64,000 nt of DNA, taken from positions 3,680,169 to 3,744,168 of the forward strand of contig OZ025218.1 of assembly GCA_964019055.1 (NCBI GenBank). Direction: 5' to 3'. Positions within the stretch are counted from its first letter, which is position 1. Each line of letters begins with the position of its first letter. Shown in pieces: positions 1 through 10,900 of this stretch. A model generated the notes under the pieces. It did no database searches, was not told the origin of the DNA, and saw nothing but the letters and a program-made list of their open reading frames with translations. A program made the position numbers and the translations under genes. This DNA comes from Anthopleura xanthogrammica (taxonomy: Eukaryota; Cnidaria; Anthozoa; Actiniaria; Actiniidae).

Positions 1-1222
1 ATTCAGTTTAGAACAAGAGAAACAACAATATCGAGCGAGTTTCATGTATTAGTCATGACAGAACGAACGGACAACTGAGTTACAAATACAAAACAAATTA
101 TATACAATAAACCATCTTACAGCTAATGCTTAAACTTACATGACTGAGAACAGAGAATTTTAACTGAAAACTGAAGCCTTTTCGAAAGTAGATATTCTCA
201 GGGGAAACAAATTATGGAAAAACTAGCTGCTTCTAAGCTGGGAATGGATCGTTAAAGAAAGAACTTGTTTTTAATGTCAAAAGATTCGCCTACGGCTGCT
301 ATAACAAACAAACCAATCGCTCCTCTGACTTTGAAATTAATAAAAAATGAAAAGAAACGCAAACAGGTAAATGCTGAATTTGATCTGATATCCTGGTTGA
401 TCGGAGTCACGAAAGGTGCTTCCTGTAAAACACGGTTTAACTATATCCTATCCAGATAGCAAAGATATTTGAAAACAAAAATCCGGTGATCACTAACTTT
501 ATCAGTGAATACTTTTGGTTTCCCGATATGTTATTTTAATCGTCAGGCAGCTACCTATTTTTGGCAATACCCCCTGTTATGAACGTAATTGCAAAAGTAA
601 ATACTTCGAGTTGATAATTACAAAGACACTGTTATGTACAAAATAAAATGTTGCGTTGTTTTGATAAATAATTAATTTGACTTTTTATTGTATATTTTGC
701 CACGAATGCGTTTGCTTTATTTATTATGGTTTTGTAATTTGAAAAACATCTCTCGTACGTAAGACAATATTCTTAAAAAAAAGGTAAGCTACGAATCATT
801 TGGTCGAGGATTTTTTTTTTTAATTCGATTATTCGAAATTCATAAGTTTTCTTACTTGTTCATGTTAAATTAATGACTATAATTGATTTGTTCCCGCATG
901 AAATTATCCTGGTGGGTTTCCCTCATACTGATCCAGTCTTTACGCAGTCGCACGCAATTATATTGGTATGTAATACCCTATCCAGATGGTTAAATAATCC
1001 TTATCAACCAATCATTCATCTCGAGATACAAGACTTCGTCTGTGGTTAAATTCAGATGATTTCGTCCAAGGGTTTCTTCAGGGTCTTCTTATCCCAAATG
1101 GTTATTGGTCAGCTAATAGTCACGGGATGTTATGGTTACATCTGCACTTTCCATTTTTTTCTCGAAATCCACCTCAGTCATTTGCGGTTGAAGTAATCAA
1201 AAGAGGTTGGCCCACAAGTTAA
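1..1222. other. Upstream intergenic DNA, no gene seen
   Basis: AT-rich sequence with only short open frames that match no family I recognise. No tRNA, SINE head or long inverted repeat was noticed. It is the 5' flank of the ENPP gene. Confidence 0.5.
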
Positions 1223-1230
1223 TATAAATA
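1223..1230 (+). promoter_or_regulatory. TATA-like box upstream of the ENPP gene
   Basis: The octamer TATAAATA lies about 60 bp before the chosen ATG at 1284, which would place transcription start near 1255 and leave a short 5' leader. The match is by eye only; TATA-like strings are common in AT-rich DNA. Confidence 0.35.
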
Positions 1231-1283
1231 CGTATAGTTTAATTACAATGTAATCTTTGCCCTGCATTTCATTTCTAAACGCC

Positions 1284-4200
1284 ATGGGAGGTTTCAGTTC
1301 TGTATCTTTGCTGTCCGCTGCTGCAATTGTCACATTGTTATTTGCAAAGATATCTATAGCAAGCGGATTGAATCAATCTGTTATATTGATATCATTCGAT
1401 GGACTTGGATGGGAATTTGTTGGAAGCAAGCGTACAAAAACGCCTAACTTTGACTTCTTTGCCAGTGGCGGTGTGAAGGCCAAAAACCTGCTTGGCGTTC
1501 ACCCGGTAAAAACATTCCCAGCGCATACTACATTCATGACGGGACTCTATCCCGAAAGTCATGGGATCGTTGACAACAAGTTCTGGGATCCCTTGTATAT
1601 GGAAAAGTTTATTCTGGAACACGATTGCTCAAACTTCGACGTTAAATTCTACAACGAGTCGGAGCCTATTTGGTTGACAATGCAAAAACAAGGTAGGCGA
1701 ACAGGTGCCTATTATTGGCCTGGAAGTACGAGCTACTCCGAGAAACAAACCTTCTACGCTGAGCCTTTTTGTTACTTAAAATGTGAAGACTACAAAGGGC
1801 CTATGTTGGAGTACTTGAGACTCTATTTGAAAATCCATTGCTTTTTCAACTGGGCAAAGCCTTTTCAGAAAAGAATCGATACAGCTTTGGAATGGCTCGT
1901 CTCGGAAAACCCGCCACAGCTGGTCATGTTGTACTTTGAACAACCAGACATGGCAGGACATAAGAACGGACCAAATTCACAAATATATATTGATAAGATC
2001 GAAGCCATGGACAGAGAAGTGTTGGGCTATCTGGTTGAAAGATTAATGAGTCTCCAATTGATGGACAAAACCAATGTCATTGTCTTATCTGATCATGGAA
2101 TAATCGAAACAAAAGACTCGCGTCAAATTCGAATACATGATTATATTGACCCTGACAGCTACTTCAGGAACATTGCTGCACAAGAGCATATATGGCCAAA
2201 GCCAGGCAAATTAGAAGAGATATATGAAAAATTAAAAACCGCTGATAATCCGCATCTTAAAGTGTATAAGAAGGAAGAAATCCCGGACGAGTTTCACTGG
2301 AAAAACAATCGTCGTATCCCTCCTATCTATTTGGTGGCGGACGAAGGCTGGCTGATGCGACAGGATTGGAATCCACTAGCAGAGGGAAAATGGATAGAAG
2401 GTACTCACGGTTGGCCTCCGACTGAGAACTCAGCGGGTATATTTTATGCACGAGGCCCTGCCTTTAAAGAAGGGTATAGGTCAAACAGCAGTAAAAGAGC
2501 TATAGATGTATATGAATTGTTGTGTTACTTGGTCGGTGTAAAGCCACTCCCCAACAACGGCTCTTTGAATAATATGGTGGAATTTCTTAAGAAAAGTCCA
2601 GAATCACACCACCAAAGACCCACTACAAGTTATCCGCTGTTTACACGACCAACGATTACCACATCAAGATTATCAACCCAAACCAAAACTGTGGATAATC
2701 CGCAGTGGTATAACAAAGGCGAAAATCAGGTGAGAAACACTTTAATAGTACAGTATTTACAATACCCACATGAGTATGGGTCAACAACAAACGACCAGAA
2801 AAAGGTTTACATTCCAGCACACGTTTTCCAAACGCTTTGCATGATTCGCCTTTCTGAATTTTAATGGGAAAATGGTAACGACCACGTAACGACCGACATC
2901 GTTACCAGTCTTCCTTTGAACTTCGGAAAGCGAAAGTGTTTTTACCTACTGTTATCATGCAAAAAAAAAAATGGATTAGACGATATACTAGCTGTATATA
3001 AAAATATTGCCTTCATCCAGGGAGGTTGATTAATCATAACGCGAAAGACTAAAGGACTAATTTTAAGTTTAGACATTTTGACAAGTCCATATTTTGTAAG
3101 CAGCAAGTTTGCAAGCAAATTCTGCACATTTTTTGCAAGAAAATGTTTATTTGCATAAAGAATATGGCGGGGCAATATATATGGCAGATGCTTTTCAATC
3201 GCCTTGAAACCGAGATACTATAAGCATTCTACGTATGTCTTTCGTGTCATCCGACTTGAACTTGATGAACGTCTGTAACACCTGCACAATTTATTTATTT
3301 GCAGACAAGAAACGACAGCATCTACGCGCACACAGACATCACTACTGAAACAACGACAGCTTCCTCAATTCCATCTGAACAAAGGAAAACAGACAAAGAA
3401 AAACAGGAACGATCTAGAAGTTTCGTTCTACAAACGCCAGACCAACATCAGACGGAAGTTAATGGCAACAACTTAGACCACAAAAGTGAAAGCAGCCCGC
3501 ACAATAGTGTCAAAGTAACACCGACGGTAACAACATTTACAAACCAAATGCAACAAACAACAGCTGTATTACCACAAACTAGTAGTATCTCAGCGTTGGG
3601 CCATCTTATGTCTACGGCGGGTAGTTTGGATGCTAATGATCGATTAACGCAAGGCAATCAGAAAGAAAAAGCGACTATTTCATCTCAACATAATATCTCA
3701 ACATCCAAAGTGTTTGGTAGCTCAGATTTGACTCAGACGGATCTTATTCTGACGACTAGTTCTCTTTTGGACTCCACACCTGGTGTCTCGACTACGACGT
3801 TAACAGCGTTAACAGACAGTAAAAAACACAAGTCAACGCCCGTACTACTTGACACTCCTGTTTTGACATCTGACTTACAACCCTTTATTACAGCTTCTAC
3901 AATGACAATACTAACAGAGAGTTATAGTCCCAGTCCTACCGTAATCGATACTCTTGTGAATACAGACCAACATTATGAAACGATAAGTACCGTTTTCCAG
4001 CCAAGCCTTACTTCAGTGGACTCTCCTGTTTTGAGTAATTACGTCCAGCGAAGTCCCCTGAGTACTGTAGCGGACATTCCTACAAACACTGACGCACAAC
4101 CAATCAATTTATCTAAGAACTTTCAAAAAACGCCTCTTTCAATTGCAAGCCTTACTTCAGTGGACTCTCCTGTTTTGAGTAATTACGTCCAGCGAAGTCC

Positions 4201-5164
4201 CCAGAGCACTGTAGCGGACATCCTTATAAATACTGACGCACAACCATTCAATTTATCTAAGATCTTTCAAAAAACGCCACTTCTAGTACACACTCCTTTA
4301 TGGACTTCTGACGCTACTGCGCCATTAAAAACCTCAACTAGCACCAACGACCTCCAGGCTACTTTGCTCGGCGCGCCTTTTTTGAGTACAAATGCGGCGT
4401 CAGTTGTGTCAACTACGACTTCAACAAAATTAGCAGATATTAACCTCAGAACAACTCTTATTCCAGTGGATACTAATCTAGGAAATTCTAAAGTGATGTC
4501 AGATGGAAAAGAATTGCGTCTGGGTACGACCGCGCTCAAAAGTTTTATTTCCGCTGACAAACTAACCCAAACTTATGAAGGCGCAAACGCATCTGTAGAT
4601 GCTGTAGAGCGTCCAAATACTGCGACGATCACACCAGTACAAACAAGAACAAAAGAACTACTGTCACAAACCACGGACAGTGATATACAAGGGGTACAAC
4701 ACTTTGTTGAAGGAAACATGACATCTAGAAGTTTACTGACAAAGCAGATGAGGAGTAGTTCTGCTGTTGCTGAGACATCACATACCACAGAAAATACGCT
4801 TAAGTCAAGTGTTCTGATTGTCTCTCCCGTGCAGGTGAATTCCAGCTCAGTATCAAGTCCATCAGTCCTCAACACCAGCAACATCACTAGCAATTTCACA
4901 AGAAACAATGTGTCTACTGTTGCTTTCAACTCAAGTATCAGTAACGAGACAAAAAGTGTAGATGAAGATGAAGATGGTGTTAATATAGAGGCTCTTGTTG
5001 ACTGCCCACCTTTTGAAGATGAAGAAAAGGAAGAAAACGAAGAGTTAATTGGAAACACAAATGCTCAATCATCAACTAGAGCTATTACTAAACCTTTTTC
5101 ATTCTTGGAGGCAGTTATGATCTTAATGATAGTAAAGCTTAATGCTTGGCTCTGTATGCGTTAA
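1284..5164 (+). CDS. ENPP-family ectonucleotide pyrophosphatase/phosphodiesterase with mucin-like tail
   Basis: Two exons, 1284-2729 and 3305-5164 (donor CAG|GTGAGA, acceptor TTTGCAG, phase 0), give 1101 residues. The start is the ATG in a GCCATGG context; residues 1-27 look like a signal peptide. The alkaline-phosphatase-fold catalytic set is complete: D39 (ISFDG), nucleophile T77 (KTFPAH), D222 and H226 (PDMAGH), D270 and H271 (SDHG), H375 (THGW). Known ENPP enzymes use two zinc ions to hydrolyse phosphodiester or pyrophosphate bonds in nucleotides or lysophospholipids outside the cell. There is no somatomedin-B or nuclease-like domain, so it resembles the short ENPP4-7 group. Residues 483-1101 are Ser/Thr-rich and mucin-like, then an acidic patch and a hydrophobic C-terminus (FSFLEAVMILMIVKLNAWL) that could be a membrane or GPI signal. 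A 48-residue tandem duplication lies at 4004-4291. Substrate cannot be told; further 3' exons are not excluded. Confidence 0.87.
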
Positions 5165-5417
5165 TCAGGTTGGAAATTCTCTCCACTACCCTGCGGTCTC
5201 CTGCTAAAGACTGTAAGAGAAGGATACATAAATCTACGTGTTATATATACACTAAAGTGCTTCCAGGCACTGTTCCTAACACTGAAGACCAAAAGACACT
5301 GCTTTAATGATTATCTTTTTTTTCAAATACACTTGGTACATATGAAAATTCTGACGAGAATAGCTGTAATTTGAAACTGAAACAGTAAACAGGCACTTGC
5401 ACTATTAGTATTATGAA

Positions 5418-5683
5418 CAGGGTGGCACGGGGGTATGAATCATGAATCAAAGACAATTTTTCTTGAATTCACGAATCACGAAATACGATTAAAGAATAAC
5501 CTTGATACAATGATTTAGTGTGTAATACGAATTTTCACGAATCACGGTCTTCAAAATAAGCAGATCTCGCATCATGGGGGACTGAGATTCACTAATCACG
5601 GACTTATTGTTTTTAATTTCACGAATCACGGTCCAAAAAAAGAACGAATCACGCGCGTCACGCGTAACCCCTGTGTCACCCTG
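5418..5683. mobile_element. MITE-like element with internal TTCACGAATCACGG repeats
   Basis: The ends are inverted: CAGGGTGGCACGGGGG at the left and, on the opposite strand at the right, CAGGGTGACACAGGGG. Inside, the motif TTCACGAATCACGG or close variants recurs about six times. No transposase frame. A related element with similar ends and the same TTCACGA theme lies at 24470-24646. Confidence 0.6.
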
Positions 5684-6073
5684 GATGAAGCTATAAATGT
5701 GCATAAACTTGGCTTTAATTTCCTAGTGCTGGACTTTCATTGGCTTTTTCAACAACAAAATCCTACTAATACTGATGAAAAAGATTAAAAATTGCATGTA
5801 TGTCGTAATAGACAATAATACCATACACGAGCAGCTGTGAGCAGCTGTGTGGCTTCTGCAGGTCTACAACCACTTGCCTTTGATACATGTTATAAATCAA
5901 ACACAGACGCGAATGTCGTAAACTACTTATTCAACATTTGGGGCATAATTTCATGTTTCATTGAAGGCTTAGTTAAGTTTTGCTGAGAAAATCCAAGTTA
6001 AATCAGAATTACAAACCTCTCCATGATTATGATTTCTATTGCGTTTTCCTTCATTAATATTCAGAGGATCCTG

Positions 6074-6300
6074 AAAGGGGGGGGGGGGGGGGGGTTGGGG
6101 GAAGGGGGTCCTAATCCCATTTCCCAGCCCAAAATTTTGCAAAATCCCAGTCCCAGTCATGCAAAATATCCGCCCCGAGTTATAGAGTTAGAGTTAGAGA
6201 TTTAGCAAAATCCCAATCCAAGTAATGGCTAAATCCCAGCCCCAGTGCATGAAATCTCATTTTCCCAGCCCCCAAAAAGGCGAATCCCAGCCCCATTGTA
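6074..6300. repeat. Poly-G tract plus CCCAGCCCC-rich dispersed repeat
   Basis: A G run at about 6077-6094 is followed by several spaced copies of AATCCCAGYCCCAG. A partial copy lies at 39560-39690; both share GAGTTAGAGTTA and the AATCCCAGT pattern, so this is a dispersed repeat rather than a one-off low-complexity tract. Confidence 0.5.
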
Positions 6301-6841
6301 CCTTCAGGATAGGATTAACTTTAATTGCAACCACAATAAATAAAAGTGGTTTTTTTTTTTTTGTGGTTTTGCACTTTCTTAAATAATTTATTTCCAAGTT
6401 TGATGAGTTTAAAAAATTTGAATTTTACTGAAGCCCGAAAAGCCTCTGGGCTTCAGTATATAATTGATGATTCCCAGTATAATTTGATTGATGATCTATA
6501 ATAAGAACATGATTCCCATAATGCATGGTTGCATGATAACATCCTCATGAACAATCTATTCCATAGTTTGAGTTATTCTAATTTAGAAAGAAATTATTCC
6601 GTTCCATGATGTGCATGGATTGCATGGTTCAAAGTATATTGAACGTTAAATTAAAAGGATGTCAGTATTGAATGTGAACACTTTTTAGGGTGCTCCGCGA
6701 TCCCTGCGTGAACTAGGAGATCCCTTCAACTGAATTAGGAGTGTACCAGATTTGAACTATAAGAAAGTTTTAACTTAAAAGAAGAAAACAAAGAAGATAA
6801 GAAAAGAATTGCAAAAAATAAAAAGATAAAAATCAAAGACG

Positions 6842-7082
6842 ATGGGATTTGAACCCACGTCCACTTACAGAAAGTTAAAAAAACCAAAATTTTCACGGTG
6901 CCATACCCCGAGACATCCGCAGAGCTGTGCCGTCGTATGGACTTCAGACCTGACGGCAATTAAATCCTTCTGCCCTTATAGTACGGATTACGCAGAAAAA
7001 TGTTCTAGCCGAGGCATCAGGGGGAGAGACCAGCTGGCCCCCAGACCATACCTACAACTAATCCCTTGCACTATCTGCAACG
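6842..7082 (-). mobile_element. Dispersed repeat with a tRNA T-arm-like end
   Basis: Read on the minus strand, 6844-6863 carries GGGTTCAAATCCC flanked by a possible T-stem, matching a Pol III B box. A full tRNA cannot be folded. The downstream part (GTCGTATGGACTT, then GGGGGAGAGACCAGCTGGCC and CTAATCCCTTGC) is a diverged relative of the near-identical pair at 34205-34390 and 38943-39130. Confidence 0.4.
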
Positions 7083-7189
7083 CACGTTGATTTCAAGTGA
7101 AAAATAACCTAGTCTATCTGGTGCATTGTCATCACGGCTATTGTTGTGCAAAGTTTGTGAAAACTTGGGCTTTGAAGAGAATCGGTCAA

Positions 7190-7227
7190 GCACGTTTGGG
7201 CTGGGTCAGTACTTGGACGGGAGGACC
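7190..7227 (+). pseudogene. 5S rRNA-like fragment
   Basis: The stretch GGGTCAGTACTTGGACGGGA closely resembles the conserved 3' half of eukaryotic 5S rRNA (consensus GGTTAGTACTTGGATGGGAGACC) and is followed by a T run. The 5' half of 5S is not recognisable, so it is a fragment or part of a 5S-derived SINE, not a functional gene. Confidence 0.35.
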
Positions 7228-7403
7228 TTTTTTGACAAATATTTTCCCTTTTTTTTTATAAAGTGCATAGGAATAATTAATCAATATTCAAACGATTGCA
7301 GCTTGCGATGAACGCGTATTACTCGAATAGCTTGGAAGAACGAACTTCAGCCACAAATACGAAAGGAAAAAGCAGATATTTCTCTGTAATGGAAGGGAGT
7401 ATA

Positions 7404-7530
7404 AGAATAAGACTAATATTATTGGATGATGCATTGGATAGCCGCAAAGAAACCAGAATGTACACAAGATGGATTGGATGAATGGAAGGGGTAACGAATG
7501 TATACAAGATGAATTGTATTAACGCAAAGG
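7404..7530 (-). repeat. Degenerate copies of the 40-bp satellite, inverted
   Basis: GAATGTACACAAGATGGATT at 7456 is, with one mismatch, the reverse complement of the 40-bp repeat found at 29331-31154 and 34780-37330. A second, weaker copy (GAATGTATACAAGATGAATT) begins at 7496, exactly 40 bp later, and a third trace precedes them. These are old, unexpanded units far from the main arrays. Confidence 0.65.
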
Positions 7531-7977
7531 GATACAAAGGTACACGAGGAGCCTCAAGTACGCTGCTTCAGGTAACAGACCTTTTTCAAAAATGCGTATA
7601 CCCCCAACCATACAAACGTCTGTAAATTTTTCGATTTTCGAAAAAAGTTTTCTCGGCCGATATAACACTTGACAAAATGAATCTTTGTAGGGTTACTAAA
7701 ATAAAGGTGCTCTTTCTAGTGCTGGTATTGGTTTTTTCACTCAGTTTAATTTAAACTCATTCGAATTTGCGGCCGCTATTTTTGTAAAAAGGTCTATTGG
7801 GCTTCCTGTGATATTCCATGATGCTTTGCAACAGTTATTACCCATGGTCCTTCGGTGTCTGAAAAACAAAATGTCCGCCGTTCGGCTTCTTGTTTGAGGT
7901 TCAAATTGACTTTAGTTTTTAGGAAATTATCAAAGATCTACTTGTACTTTCTGTATTATACTAATAGGATCGAAAAC

Positions 7978-10900
7978 ATGCCTCCTGTTACGCTAGAAAG
8001 TGGCGAGAAGAAGGAGGAGGAATATTCAAAGCCAACAATTGGGATTATTTACCCTCCACCTGAAGTCAGGAGTATCCGCTACCATGTGTTCTGTGTCGTT
8101 GTTTCATCGACACTCTGCTTTGTTATTTCTTTTTTTAGACTTTATTTATCAAACAGTTGTTAAGATGCTTGTGTTTTAGATAATTATTGTAAATTTTGGA
8201 TTGTGGTGCAGGAATGCATTCTGTTTATTATTCTATTAGATCTTAACTACTTTGAACAGATATTGTGGACAAGACAGCTAGCTTTGTTGCTAGAAATGGT
8301 AGGTAGATTTTAAGACCAAATCTTTTTTTCATCTATAGATTTTGCCTTCAATTGTTATTAATACCCTTAAATTACCTCCGAGTTGATCAAAGTCAGGGCA
8401 CAGCTCATTAACTCACATATTGAAAATTATAATGCCATTATTTTAGCATGTTAGGTAACTCTACTCCCTTGTGATGCCCAGTCTAGGAAATGTACTACAG
8501 CTTATATATTTATATATTTTTTCAAGTTACATTTGTCACGGTGACCAGGAGCTGGTCGTATGAAGCCTGAATAGCACTATCTAACTGATAAATCCTTATT
8601 GATCAGATAGAAACTATACAAATCCTATACACTGGATAACTCTTACCCAGTGGATAACTTTATCCAGGCTTTGTACAACTGGCTCCAGTACTATACTTGT
8701 CGTCTTCCATTTTTTTTTTAATTTTATTAATTTATAAGTATGTTGAAAAAACTAATACCAAATGGTCTTCAATTAAAGGTCCAGAGTTTGAATCCAGAAT
8801 TCGACAGAATGAAATCAACAACCCCAAGTTTAACTTTCTAAATACTGGTGATCCATACAATGCATACTTCCAGCACAAAGTTAAGGATTTCAAGGAACAG
8901 CTTGGAAAAGGTAAGGAATGAAAGGTTTGGCATGACGGCACTTGTTTCCAGCTGACATACAACAAATCGCACCAAGTATTGTTGATCAAAACCACAGCCC
9001 TTCACTCTTTTTTTGAAAATCATTTCTCAAGTGGTTTTTAGATAAATCAAAGAGTACATGAAATATCACTCTGATTAAGAGTTATGATTGGTTAGGAAAT
9101 TTGATGCCACTCAGCTGGTAAGGGAGTTCAGTTAAGGAGGTTCTGTTAAGGTTACTGTACTTATGTCAGATTTGGAGTTGGAATTGGAGTTGTACAGTAA
9201 CTGTATTTAAACAGCTTATGAGAAAGTGGAAATCAGAAAATAAAGTCATAATTGGAGACAGAGAAGTGTTTCGTAATCCAAAGGATTGAAAAGTTTCCAT
9301 TTCCTGCCAACTCTGATTATATTATTCCAATCCTTTTTTTTTCTTCACAAGTCTGTAGTCAATAATGCTGTTCCATCTGTTTTTGCGATATTTGTGATAC
9401 TGCTTGCTAATGATTCATACTTTTGTTTAGGTGCTGAACCATCATTTGCATCATTCCAAATGCCTAGCAAGGTTTGTTAGTCTGTATATTACGGTGAAAA
9501 TACTCTAACTATGGTTGAATTGTTGAAATATTACATTACAAATGAACATGAATCAATGGTTTATACAAACCAAATTTCAAATTACTAAAGCTACTGCAGT
9601 AAATACTGTACAGCTATTTCAAGAAAGGTTGAACGGTGAACTGACTCGAAGAATTCGAAGCATGATCTATGGGCCCAAACCTTTACCTTTGGATAAAAAA
9701 GTTGTATAGGCGAACATAAAATTCCCATAAAAAAATAATCACTGAGACTGAAAAAAATTGAGCTTCCACCAATCAGCTATCAATAATGATTATTTTATTT
9801 GTCTTTATCCAGCCAAAACCACTCATGCAGCAACAAATCACCTTACCAGAACCTGCCATACCCAAGGAACCACCACCAGAATATGAGTTTATTGCTGATC
9901 CTCCAAGTATTTCAGCACTAGATCTGTAAGTATAGGGTCTGGCTGTCCACCCATCAGTCTAGGTCACCCATCCTTCCATTCACCCATCCACCCATCCATC
10001 AATCTGTCTATCCATCCATCCATTCATCCATCCATCCATCCATCCATCCATCCATCCATCCATCCATCCATCCATCCATCCATCCATCCATCCATCCATC
10101 CATCCATCCATCCATCCATCCATCCATCCATCCATCCATCCATCCATCCATCCATCCATCCATCCATCCATCCATCCATCCATCCATCCATCCATCCATC
10201 CATCCATCCATCCATCCATCCATCCATCCATCCATCCATCCATCCATCCATCCATCCATCCATCCATCCATCCATCCATCCATCCATCCATCCATCCATC
10301 CATCCATCCATCCATCCATCCATCCATTAGATTGTTTCGAAAAATTCGAAAATTTGATATATAACATTGATGAAATTTATAAAGAATTATATATACTTGG
10401 TGATTTGAATTGTAATCTACTATCAAATCCCCAAGAGTCTCACACTATTCGCCTAATTGATTTGTTGGATGAATTTCAATTGGAACAGGTGGTCAATGAA
10501 CCGACTAGAGTTACTCAAACCAGTCAAACACTGATCGACCTGATCATCACGAATTACTCTGATAATATCAGCAAGCATGGAATTTATCCCTTATCTATCA
10601 GTGACCATAATCTAGTTTATTTTATTAGAAAAATTGGTAACCCTAGGGGAAGACCAAAGATAATCGAAACTAGAAATTTTAAACACTTTGTCTCCTCGGA
10701 TTTCGAGAAGGACCTATTGAACACTGATTGGCCCACTCTTGACAGTACAAAATCTATTGAAAACATTTTGGATAGTTGGAAATCAACCTTTTTAAATGTA
10801 ATTGAAAAGCATGCTCCCATGAGATTGATTAAGGTGCGTAATAGTCCCTCCCCGTGGATTAACGCAATTGTTAAGAGCGAAATATATAAACGAGACTACC

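Larger units (their letters stand above)
5165..7977. other. Intergenic spacer between ENPP and SF3A1, repeat-rich
   Basis: No coding exon was recognised. It contains a MITE-like element (5418-5683), a poly-G and CCCAGCCCC repeat (6074-6300), a dispersed element (6842-7082), a 5S-like fragment (7190-7227) and relic 40-bp satellite units (7404-7530), listed separately. The remainder has no visible features. Confidence 0.5.

Noticed and set aside
2730..2864. Extended C-terminus of the ENPP first exon as the main product
   Set aside because: A strong CAG|GTGAGA donor at 2729/2730 and a phase-matched acceptor at 3304/3305 with a 620-codon open exon make splicing more likely; retained intron kept only as a possible isoform.
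9980..10426. MDGW-repeat proteins on the minus strand (also at 12595-12860)
   Set aside because: Pure translation of CATC repeat; no coding signal outside the repeat.
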